From assembly GCA_019454045.1 (NCBI GenBank), contig SKCR01023747.1:186001-250000 (forward strand): 64,000 nucleotides of DNA, in the 5' to 3' direction. How positions within the stretch are numbered: position 1 is the stretch's first letter; the number at the start of each line of letters is the position of its first letter. Below the pieces are notes generated by a model. The model saw nothing but the letters and a program-made list of their open reading frames with translations, had not been told where the DNA came from and searched no databases. Below, one piece after another: positions 11,495 through 22,994 of the stretch. This DNA is from Zanthoxylum bungeanum. Lineage: Eukaryota; Streptophyta; Magnoliopsida; Sapindales; Rutaceae. Made by a program: the position numbers and the translations under genes.

Positions 11495-13859
11495 CTAAAT
11501 TAAGCATGAAATATTTTAGGGTTCTTAATCTTGAATTTGGGTATTTTTGATTTGAGCATGATTTGATCAAATTGTTTGTTTGAGTATGCTTACATATTGA
11601 TAACTTAGAGTTATGTATTATCAATTTGATGAAAAATTAATTGGATTAATTTTCCCCAAATTTGGAGGCTTGGCCTAATGGTGTAGGAACCCTAAGCTCC
11701 TGGTGATTTTTGATTTTAAGCCATTGGATGTGTTTTTAAAATACATGGATAAATTGATTTTTGATTTAATTGGATTGAAATCAAAATTGATGAAAAAATC
11801 CATCATTGCCATGAGCTATTGGAAGCATGTTGGGATTGATTTTGCTTCAATTTGTGTTGGACATAAGTTGATTAATTAAAGCATGATAAATTAGTGTAAT
11901 TGGTATTTTGGAAATATTAATTTAACTAATTAATTAAGGCTAATACACTTTAATTAAATAATTGTGATATTTGGAATATTGTGATTAAATTAATTAGGCT
12001 TAATTTGGAATTGGGCAAAAAATGTTGTATTTGGGCTTAATGGGATTGGTTGGGCCAAGTTTGGTTTAGGATAATTGGTTGGATCCAATTGGGCCTAAAA
12101 CCATTTCAATAAAGTCCAAATATGATTATTGGGCCTTTAAAATTTAATTGGGCCTAATGGGCCAAAATTAATTTTATGGCAAATGGTGATTCCTTATTGG
12201 GCTTTGGTTGCCAAAGTCCATGCCTTATGAATTAATTAAAAGCCCATTGGACTTTAATTAAATTGACATTGGATGTTAATTGGGCTTTGAGACCCATTAA
12301 GATTAGATTTGGAATCTAAGTCATAAAGGCACATCAAAAGTGTAATTATTTAATTTGGAATTAAATAAAGAATTGTATTGAATAAAAATTAAATTGGATT
12401 TAATATTGTAGTTTGATATAATTCAAGAATTCGTACTTTGAGTACTTATTCTTAAACGAGTTGGACTCGCGCAAATCAAATCGTTGTTTGAACATTGGAT
12501 GGTCATTAATTAAAGATTAATTAATTGGATTAGATTGATTGATAACATGCTTTGTGTGAATACATGGATGTGATGTATGAATAATGCATATCGGATGGAT
12601 ATTAGATGGGTGAGGGAAATTTTGGAAATTGTTGTAATAAATTTAGAATTTATTAAATTGGACATGCGTGTCCAGCCTTTATCTCTCGATTCTTTGTAAT
12701 TCTCTTCTCACCTATTCCCCTCAATGTAAATGAGGTTTATTTAGAAGTGTTATGTAATTGGGTAGAAGTAAGAATAGTGCTAGCCGGGGAGAGGAAAGTG
12801 AGTGATTTGTTCTTGAAAAATTTGTGAGATATCCATCCGCATATCATTATTAATTTATTTACCGCTCCTTATTATGCTTTTAGAATGCATGCTTAAGGGT
12901 GTATGCTGAGACCTAATCAAAGATAATTAATTGGTTGCCAATTACGCGAAAAACCCTCAACAAATATTAAGAGTTTTCCTTCCATTGAGTGATTCTCTCT
13001 CAAGATCCAAGATTGGCACTGGTATGTTGGCCAAAGTCAAGACCTTTGTCCATCGCGGATGTGTTTAAATCATGAAGGCTTTGTTCCATATCGCATGTCT
13101 TGTCCAAGTTGTGATTTGGTTGCCAAAGTCAAGATCACTTCTTATCCATCGACATTGATTACGAAGCTTTCCAAGGTCAATGGGTCCCGCTTAACTGGAA
13201 TCATTAAGTTTGTTGTGCCAAAGCCAAGGCTTAGTTGATTCAGAGGAAAAAGGTTAGGGAATATATTGGATATATTGGCATTAGATATATGTTTCAGACT
13301 TGGATGTCCACCTACTGGATCTAGGAATTGGATGGGATTCAATTGATCTTAGAGATATACCTAGTTAAATATCATATAGCTTGTTAGCCAAAGTCAAGGT
13401 TGTGTGTTATTTAACGGGATCCTAGCCCACTAGGAAACTAGGTTTCCCGATTACTCAACAGAGGGTTAGAGGCTCGCCGAAAAATAGTGGGAGGCAAGTA
13501 TTAAATTTGTAATTTCGTTTAGATACTTTCCAATACGCGCTCATTTCAATTTTTCGTCATTAATTCTAAATATATTAGTTGGACTAATATTTAATTGTTG
13601 TTTTAATTAAATAGTTGGACTGTATTCAACTACTTCATTTATAGTTGATTATATAATTGGATTATAGTAATCAATATATTTGAATTTAACCGATCAATTG
13701 TAGTTGATTATATAGTTAGACTATAGAAATCATTATATTTGATTGTACCCGAAATCGTTGATTGGATAGTTAGACTATTGGAATCAAGATAATTGAAAGA
13801 TTGGCGTTTAAAATATAATCCTGGGTGAAAATGTCTTTAAACAGCTTTAATTTTCAGAT
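11495..13859 (+). other. long untranslated leader with repeated GCCAAAG motif
   Basis: About 2.4 kb between PBS and gag with no long ORF, rich in attaatt, ttgggc and similar short strings. Four GCCAAAG copies, followed by tc/cc-aag, lie at 13030, 13122, 13217 and 13387. A tagtgggaggcaag block lies near 13486-13500. Comparable motifs occur in the composite family's leader. Confidence 0.6.
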
Positions 13860-16800
13860 ATGGAATAGAACCTTAGGATAGTCTGGGAACTGAGAAGTTA
13901 TTCTATTTGATATAGAAACATCTCGGGCCTGAGCCCAGAGTTGAGCAAATAGTGGAGCATGAATTTTGGAAGACTCATGGTGATAATAACTTTAGTGCTC
14001 AATCATTTATGCTTGATGCAATGACACTTAATTTTATCGTCAAAACTAAGGATTAGATCTTTATACCATGATGTTGAAATTAAAGGATCTTCATAGATCT
14101 ATCCTTAGATCTTAGAAGTACAAATTGCAAAAGAACCTCTTTCGCTCGCGTATGTCAGAGGGTACATCTGTCGAGCACTAGGTGTCGCAGATGATTGCTG
14201 ACATCGATCAGCTAGGTTAGCTGGGCATTACCTATGTGGCCGAGACTACCAAAGATTTGATCTTATAGTCTCTACCCGAAAGCTGGGGCAGGTTCATTAT
14301 GAACCAAGAGAAAACTCTTGGAGAGTTGATGGCTATGCTATAGGAGGCGGAGCCAGAGCTTCTAAAAAGGGCAAAGGTAAAATCATCACAATATTCTAGG
14401 AAGACAAAGGATATATCCCAAGATGTCTACCTAAAATGTGGCAAACCGGGTCACGGATGCGTGACTGCCGTATGGACAAGGCAGACATGAAGGAAGTGAA
14501 GACGGGCAAGGCTCCGACTTCAGTATGTTTGTTATAAACATGTCCACTGCTGGTTTTAAAATTGGATTTTAGATATTGGATGTGGTACATAAATATATGT
14601 ACTGATGTACGGGATCTGCTGATTAGCAGGATATTGACTTCAGATGGGATTGACCTACGAGTCAGAAACAGGATGAAAGTTGCTGTTTTTTGGTTGTAGA
14701 AACCTAAATTTTGGAACTGCCCTTGGGCATGTACTTAAATTAGGAAACTGTTATATATTTGTACTAGTTTTGACTAAAACATTATCTCTAAGGTTAAACC
14801 CATTGCGGGTAACCTTTATATTCTAGAACACTAAGTGATTTATTTTATAAAGATGATATTGAGATAAGCACATTAGATGTGAATAACAATATTTATATTT
14901 AGAATATAAATGAATCTCTTACATATGACATGACAAACAAATAGCTCAAACTGAATAAATCTGTTGAGACTTACTTGTGGCATTTTTTGTTGTGACACAT
15001 TAACAAGACTCGTATATCCACACTTTCGAAGAGTGGTTACTAGGACGGATTTGATTCTAATTCAAATGATGTCTACGAATCTAGTTTATTAGGCAAAGTG
15101 CCCTAAACACCTTTTACTTGGTAAAAGTACAAGTGCCACCGATCTGTTAGCCCTCGTTCATAGTGACGTAAATGGGCCCATGTCTAGCTAGGCTGAAGGT
15201 GGATATGAATACTTCATAACCTTTACGGATGTGGCATCGCGTCACGGTTATGTGTTTCTTATGAAACACAAGTCAGGAACTTTTGAGTAATTCAAAGAGT
15301 TTCGACACGAAGTAAGAAGACAAACCGGTAAAATTATTAAAACATACGGTCGGACCGTGATGGAAAATACTTAAACATATAAGTTTCTCGATTACTTGAA
15401 AGAGTATGGTATTCTTTCATAGTAGACTCCTCCCGGAACACCTCAATTTGACGGTGTGTCTGAACGGTGAAACCGAATTTTGTTGGACATGATAAAGTTA
15501 ATGATGAGTCGCTCTGAGCTACCAATTTTCCTTCTGAGGATACACATTAAACAATGCAATACTTATTTTGATTAAGGTTCCATGATAATCTGTTAGACAT
15601 ACTTCATATTAGATATCATCAGGAAAGAAATCGGGTTTTCTCATTCCTGAAGATTTGGGATTGCTGGGCATATGTTTGGATGATACCAAACTAGAACCCA
15701 AATGGGATAAGTGCCTATTTGTAGGTTATCCTAGGGAAACCAAAGTATAGTACTTATACAACTCACAAGAGAACAATATAATTGTTGTTCTCCATGCTGT
15801 TTTCCTAAGAGGAATACCTATATGCAATGGTAAGTGGGAGGAAAGTAAGACTCGATGAAAATCAGAGTAATACTGTTCCAGACATCAATTCTTTAACGAA
15901 ACACAAACAGTTCATCAGGGATGAAACTGTACCACAATCTTCAAAAACACAAGAACCGCGCAAGTCGGAGAGATTCAGAAAACAACCTGGGAGGTATGGG
16001 TTTCTGATCTACCTCGTAAAGATGTCAATCTTATTGAGGAACACGAACCGGCTACGTATGAGGAAGTGATACAAGGTATCGACTCCCTATTATGGAAAAG
16101 TGCCATGAAGTCCGAAATGGATTCCATGTATACCAACCAAGTTTGGATACTGGTTGTTGTACCGGAAGGCATTGTGCCTATTTGTACTATATGAGTCTTC
16201 AAGGAAGACATACATGGATGGCAACATAAAAATGTACAAAGCTAGGCTTATGGCGAAAAGGTATCATTATCAACATTGTGTCGATTATGACGAAACCTTT
16301 TAACCGTTGCCATGATTAAATCCATTCGGATAATGCTTGCTAATGCTGAATATTTCATTTATGAAATATGGCAGCTGAACATCAAAACCGCTTTCCTTCA
16401 ACGGAAACCTTTTGGAGGATGTTTTTCAACATCCTGACGGTTTTGTCGTACCAAAACATGCAAACTAGGTTTGCAAGTTAAATCGATCCATTTATGGATT
16501 GAAGCAAGCTTTGCGTTCTTGGAACTAACGTTTTGATAAGATCATAATGGTATATGATTTAATTCAAAACGAATATAATTCTTTTGTATATAAGAAGGTC
16601 AGTGGGAGCGCACTGACAATGATTGTCCTATATATAATGATGACATATCATTTCTTGGAAATGACATTCCCATAATATAATCGGTGAAAGTTTGGCTTTC
16701 ATGAAAATTCTCTGTAGACTACTTGGGAGATGCAGCCTTTATTCTAGGAATAAGGATCTACTGGGATAGATCTAAAAGTTGTTGGCACTCTCCGAGAACT

Positions 16801-17430
16801 CGCACATTGAAAGATATATACGCGACCTAGTGTCTCATATGCTTTGAGCATATGGAGTCACATTCAGGCCAATCCAAGTGATAGTCACTGGATTGATGTT
16901 AGAACATCCTTAAGTATCTTAGATGAACTAAGGATGCTTTCTTAAGCTATGGAGGAGGAAAACTTAAAGTGACTGGGTTCACCGTTGCAAGTTTCCAAAC
17001 CAAAAAAAATGACTATAAGTCGTAATAAGGGTACTATATAGTTTGAATAACGGAACAGTGAGCTGGAAATCTTCCAAGCAAGATATTGTTACCGAATAAA
17101 CAACAAAAGCGGAATATTGATGCAGATGAGGCAGCAAAAGAATCAATTTTGGATCTGTAAAATTCCTAATTAGATTATGAGTAGTTCTGTTAACAATTGA
17201 GCTAGGCTACATCACAGGCTAAAGAATTAATGGTCTCATCAACGATCCAAGTATAAACATCAACTATTTCATCTGATTCATCGGATCATACATCGTGGCG
17301 ATGTGTGATCGAATAAATCGCATCAGATGATAACAATGCAAATTCGCTGATGAAAGTTATTTTTTAGTAGAAGTTTGAGCGACCCGTACATAGTTCAGGT
17401 GTAGGACACTTGAGTGATTGGCTATAGGCC
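13860..17430 (+). pseudogene. copia gag-pol, heavily decayed
   Basis: The gag start is likely the ATG at 13860. A LKDLHRSILRS-type gag segment is near 14075. Gag then continues through broken frames to a CCHC knuckle (KCGKPGHG...C) at about 14440. A protease remnant (WILDIGCGTH) is near 14570. GAG-pre-integrase is near 14980. Integrase lies at about 15150-15560 (LVHSDVNGPM, YEYFITFTDVASRHGYVF-like). The RT thumb and palm are at about 16050-16750, where the YVDD box is mutated beyond use near 16635. RNase H remnants run to about 17180. Many stops and frameshifts occur in every domain, including four in-frame stops within about 200 nt of gag. It cannot encode an active polyprotein. Confidence 0.85.
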
Positions 17431-17441
17431 AAGTGGGAGAT
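17431..17441 (+). promoter_or_regulatory. polypurine tract
   Basis: aagtgggagat followed by t and then the 3' LTR start tgttgg. A classical copia PPT. Confidence 0.9.
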
Positions 17442-19388
17442 TGTTGGACAATTATGACCCATAACATCACTATTTGTACAGAACATGGGTGTGTTGTATA
17501 AATTAACTATGTGACAAGGAAATTGCCTCTTTATCATTGTAATTGGATTACCGGGATATAAATGATAAAAGTCCATATGATTAGTACCAGATTAATAAGA
17601 TATGAAACGATATTAATCCATTAAGGTTTAATCATTAAATATCCCTAATCGTAGTATTATTGAGACTGGACATCGATAATGTGGAATAGACTAGTATTGC
17701 ACTTGTGCGCGTTGTGGGAGCAAAACGACATAGTTCTCATATATTTAAGTATTGGATACTTATGCAAGTGTGATAGGAGGTTGTGTTTACCGATGGTACG
17801 GGAACAGCTTCGCTCTGGATAGACCCATCGGAATTCCATTGGTAGTATGACTATGTGTCTATGGGAGTCCGAATCAGGGTAGGTGTATTTGGTATTAACC
17901 TGAGACTTGCATTGCTAATACTTGCGACAATCAATATACTTTGGTTTGGTCGTCTGGGGCTTTAACAGGTTCTGTGTGCGCCTCTTCTGGGTATATAGAG
18001 AATCGTAGTGTATTGGGTGTGATGTCAAGATGGAAGTATCACTTCAGTCATATGGAGATGATGATCATGTACGATACGGAACTAGTACTCTTAAGTACTG
18101 CAGTCATCGGGATAATATGACTAGGTCATGTTTATCCGATTATAGAGACTAGTTACCAGAGATCCGATATATGCTTCGTACGGGGCAGACACAATTCCAG
18201 CCCCAGGCCTAGCATGTGACATCCGATACTGGATCGCAATACGCAATACTACGTATACTACGCCTGACATAGATTACATATTCCTTAAAAGAATATTTCT
18301 GGAGAATTGGGTAGGCACGGTGCTTTGCTAGAAGCCAACCATGTCTTGTAAATCGGTAAGAACATGGTACCGGGTACGCACATGTTCGGATAGTCCGACG
18401 ACCGGATTTACTGCCAACATATCCAGAGATCTCGTGGGTCGCTTCCCGAAGATTCACCGATGACGTATGACTCGAACATAATTAATCTGGGATTAATTAG
18501 AAGAGAGAGAAAATTAATCTAGGATTAATTACTGAGAATTTTATCTAGGATAAAATTCAATTAAAAGAGAGAGAACGATTAATTTGGAATTAATCGATAA
18601 AATAATATATTCGATATATTATATGAAATTAGATTTCATAACAGAATTAAAATTGGATTTTAATTCGGGCGAACGAATTAATTTAGAATTAATTCGCAAG
18701 CGACGTGAATAGTAATTTTGCTATGCATAATTTTTTAATTAAATTTGATTTAATTACATCGCAACAGAAAAATTAGTTAATTCGGAATTAATGAACCCGA
18801 GCCCGGGATGTGTTTGCGATACCACTCAGATTTTGAATCAAGTGGGGCCCACATGTCACATCACTTGTCACTTTATTTGCTTTAAGGTGATGGAAGTTAG
18901 TGAACTTAATTTTGGTAACTTGTTGCTTACACAAGTTTGACTTGTGATGGACATTTTACTAACTACACTTTTGGTAAATGAATTGGATTTTTGAAATCAA
19001 TAAAACATTTAACAAAAATGAAAAACTCACTTTCTTTCTCCACACCCCAAAAAACCGTGAGCCTCTCCTCTTCTTTTCTTCTCCATTTTACCGAGAATAA
19101 CAAGGAAGAACAAGGAAATTTTGTAGTAAAATTTCAAAGCTAGCACTTAAAGAATCATACAAAGGTGATAGGGAAACTTTCCCATGAGTTTGGAATTCAA
19201 CAAATCAAGCTTGGAAGCTCAACATACATCAAAGGAGAGCTTGGAGCAAACTTCCATGGAGGCAAAATTTTTGTTATCTCCTACATCCATTTAGCCGATC
19301 AAAGTGAGTATTTTCCACTACTTTACTTTGCGTATTCACATGATTTAATGCTTAATGATCTTGGTTATAGTTCTTAAAGAACCCAACA
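17442..19388 (+). repeat. 3' LTR of nested copia element
   Basis: tgttggaca...cccaaca, about 1.95 kb, colinear with 9530-11481. It ends at the taatc TSD (19389-19393). The 119-codon frame found in the 5' LTR is broken here by an indel, arguing against coding. Confidence 0.92.
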
Positions 19389-19393
19389 TAATC
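19389..19393. repeat. TSD taatc (right) of nested copia element
   Basis: Exact duplicate of 9525-9529. After it, the interrupted internal sequence resumes (aagttcaaaacttgatc), as in 28523 onward. Confidence 0.85.
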
Positions 19394-22125
19394 AAGTTCA
19401 AAACTTGATCATAGTAAGTTATGAACAATTTTAGATCTATGGTTCAATGCTAATTTCTGAAATCGATATCAAATATCGCTTCCACTATAAGTTATAAGAC
19501 AATTTTCTTTGATAAGAAAACAACAGACCCATTAAGTATCAAATACTTCGCAAATGATTCTGACATCCTATTGAACTTATACAGAAGTTGTTAAAAGGTC
19601 TATTCATCTTATTAATTACGTAGTTCCATTACAATTTATCATTTTCACATTTGACTTCAATAAGTCAAGTCTTTTCTACAATCGTCAACATCTAATGGTA
19701 CACACCAAGTTATAAAATAATTTTTATTACTGGGGATCGTAGAAAAGATATTCTTTCAAATAGAATATTCTATTCTATTAAATAGAATAAATGATAAACT
19801 TTTACTTGTACCTCCAAGGCGCAAGTACTTTCAATTATATAACCACTATACAGAAGAAAGATTCAAATCTCAAACCTATTAAGATTCGAATTTTCTACTT
19901 ATACATATCATATACGTAACTGTAGAAACTAAAAGGCACAGTAATTAAAAGGATGAATTAGTGTTTCTGGAGAATAACCCCATGAGTATTGAAACTAATT
20001 CGGTAATACTCAATATCAAATGAATCATATCATATAAGATTCGATTTCTCCCACTGATCAATTCCATCACGATGGAATCGTAGAAAAATAATATTGAGTA
20101 AGAATCGTGTTCATTAAATAACTTTAGAACTAATTGCCATAAATTCATATGTTCAATTATATCAAACATCCTTGAACAATTCAAAGACTCACGTTGAATT
20201 TTAAAATATAGTTTTCAACACTTCAAATAGAATATATTTGAACCATTCAAAATATTCTATTCGCGTTTCATCATAAACATATTTAAAGTTTTCGAACCAT
20301 TTAAGACGTTCAATATATATTCTTTTAGAAATACGTAACTAAGTCATGACAATTCATTAACTAAGTTACGAAGTAAAGAAAACTATCCATGACAATTTAT
20401 AATTCATTAAACTACATACTTCCAATGTATTAGTTTAATAAATCTGTTGTCCAATGACGATGATTGGTTAAATGAGATTTAATCACATCCTGAATACAAT
20501 ATTCATTAAATGGATAAGGATATATGATGTGATCTTGTATCAGACCATCATTTACCATACGGAATAAACATCTAATACTTATATGATAAAATCTCATAAA
20601 ACATTGTTCTAAGTTATTTAGTTAACCAAATATTTTTCTTAATGTTTATCTATTCAATAATGACACTACTAGTTGAATTAAAATATGTAACAACTGTTTA
20701 TAAAGAACAAGTAACTATCCAATAGTCACAAGTTCTGATATCAATTATCAAAACAGTTATTAAAAATTATTTTAAATGACTAGATGGGAGATCTGGTATA
20801 CAATACCTACAGTTGTTGTATTGTGAGAATCGATATTCTCTATACACAACTATACACATCTCATTCCTTTAGCTTTATAATTTGTCTTCAATTATTCACA
20901 ACAATTGCAAATAATTGATTAGCAAACTGTGTCAAAACATGTGACTTCTAAAAGTCATTAAAGCCAAGAAACGTCATTATAGGATAAACAAAATACCTAA
21001 TGGAGTTTTCTTAATGCCAATCAAGAATCTCGAGACATGAACTGATTCGTGTCAATTCTTACTGCACAAGAAATTAGTCTCTCTAGACTATTATATCCTA
21101 AAACATATATCTATTTAGATTAATAATCGTGACTTAGTAACTAAGTCACTAACCATCTTAATTTTTAAGAAAATCGGAACAATAGTTCCCGAGGGTTTTG
21201 ACTAATCTAACAATAGCTAAGTCTACAGTCATTTTAGAACCTATTCTAGAAACACGCAACCATAAGTAAAGTCAGAAAATATATTCAAATAATATGCATG
21301 CAATGGATTATAAGTATATTTCTACCAACAATATAGAATAAAGGAAAACAAAAGCAACAATTTCCATAAAATTACGCACTGCCTTAGTTATGGATTTTTA
21401 ACCCAGCAGTGTCTCCCTCTACTTTACGTAATACCATAATCCCCAATGGAGAAGGAGAATTCAATAATTAAATCGAATTCTATAGTGAGAGTAGAATCCC
21501 ATGAATATATTTCGACTCACAGCTTTGGCACGATCTCGCCTACATATATTCATTAGGTAGACAACTCATTGTCAATCACTCACCACTGACTCCTAATTTT
21601 GGTCCTGACTGTTTCTCGTTATTACAGCTTTGGCACGTTCACAAGGAGGCGTATCAAGGCTTCACTGGCCAATGACAAACTCAAGTTACCGATGTAGTCC
21701 TGACAGCTTTGGCACATTCAAGATTTCCACTTTCACTTGAATTTGTCTAGTATCAAATATGCATCCGGCATGGATAAAATTCTATCAACTACACCCTCAC
21801 AGGTTTGGCACTTTCTCGGATGCAGTAATAGAAAGATACCCATAAACCATATTGACAAGACGGACTAAGAAACATGCATCCAATACATGTTACTTTACTA
21901 CCTTATTTAAACGGGGATATTCCTCAAGGAAGCATTGTTCTACATCATATGCAGAATTTTAATCTAGATCATTTTCTAAACAATTCAATTCTACCTTTTG
22001 AAAACATAACTTAACTTAACTATTAAATTTTCGTTACGTTTCCCGTTAGCTTAGAACCGAAAAATCAAGAAACATATAGATTACGCGCATGTGCAAACAT
22101 CAAAATTAGATTATATATCATATAT
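19394..22125 (-). mobile_element. left-unit internal region, second part (leader side)
   Basis: Colinear with about 28512-31243 of the right unit. No readable ORF. The minus-strand leader includes four GCCAAAC/G motifs (21523, 21628, 21707, 21803 as ctttggc or gtttggc) and the tactttacgtaat block at 21419-21432. A deletion at about 22126 removed the PBS and the adjacent 250 bp of LTR that remain at 31244-31545, so this unit could no longer prime reverse transcription. Confidence 0.75.
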
Positions 22126-22172
22126 CATGAGGGCTACCCAAGTCAGCCCCAATAGTATTAGGGCAGTTCATG

Positions 22173-22211
22173 GGCTGTCCGAACAGTGACAAATTCACTG
22201 TTTGGGCAGCC
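22173..22211. repeat. inverted repeat (hairpin) in LTR2
   Basis: Arms 22173-22189 (ggctgtccgaacagtga) and 22195-22211 (tcactgtttgggcagcc) flank a 5-nt loop; 15 of 17 positions are Watson-Crick and two can wobble. Also present at 31592-31630 and, inverted, at 59742-59771. Absent from LTR1. Confidence 0.8.
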
Positions 22212-22989
22212 ATCACCGGTTGGCTCAAAAGTCACATGATAACGCCGTTTTCGCTTATTTCTACTCCGAAACAATTTCTCTCAATTGTTCCAACACCCAA
22301 AACACATCCAATACATTCAAAATACATCATTTTCATCACAATCAACCCAGTTTTTCCAGATCTGATTTTGCAACAAAAATAATCAATTTTTCATGCTTTA
22401 ATCCAACTTTTTCAATATTAGTCATATTAAACAAAATACCAATTCAAGTCACCACCAATGAAGCACCCAAGAACAATTCTAGGCATTATAAGAGTGGTCA
22501 TAACACTCTAGAATTAGAACTTATCATCAAATGATCAAAATGAATAAATATTACAATAATATCATCCAAAACAACTTCACACATGCACAAAGCCTTCCAA
22601 TTCAATCCTCCAAAACCAAAAGCCCCAAATTTATAGAAAAGAAGAAAACCTACATCTCACTAGATCATCAAGAAACAAGAAACATATTTTCTAAGCTTAT
22701 GGATTTATAGAATTACCTTTAATTCTCTTATTCCTTAGCTTTTTTTTTTCATTTTCTTATTTCTCAACTTGAATCATCAAACAATATTTTAGAGCCATTT
22801 TGAGAGGAAGAATCGGCCATGGAGTCCATCATAGAGAAAAGAAAAAAAAATTCACTTTTAATAGCCAAATTTCCGACTTAACAAGGGTAAAATGGTCATT
22901 TTTTGTATTTTAATTTCATTAAATTAAAATCAAGATAAGATAAGCTTTAAGTTTGACAAATCAAATTTACACACTTAAGCTTAATTAAA

Positions 22990-22994
22990 ACATG
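22990..22994. repeat. TSD acatg (left) of inserted solo LTR
   Basis: acatg at 22990-22994 is repeated at 25588-25592. Removing the insert restores the aaaacatgccacatg reading seen at 32420. Confidence 0.9.

Larger units (their letters stand above)
9530..19388 (+). mobile_element. nested Ty1/copia element, complete but decayed
   Basis: A 9.86-kb plus-strand element with two LTRs of about 1.95 kb, PBS tggtatcagagc (11483), PPT aagtgggagatt (17431-17441) and a perfect TAATC TSD. The interior has a long leader (11495-13859) and then gag, knuckle, protease, integrase, RT and RNase H remnants in copia order. The LTRs look about 96% identical over a 240-nt stretch checked by eye. The coding part is much more damaged than that implies. 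It is inserted into the internal region of the left composite unit, in the opposite orientation. Confidence 0.92.

Noticed and set aside
19945..20184. 79-codon minus frame conserved at 29072-29311
   Set aside because: Conserved only as part of the duplicated interior. Differences change amino acids freely and I recognise no domain.
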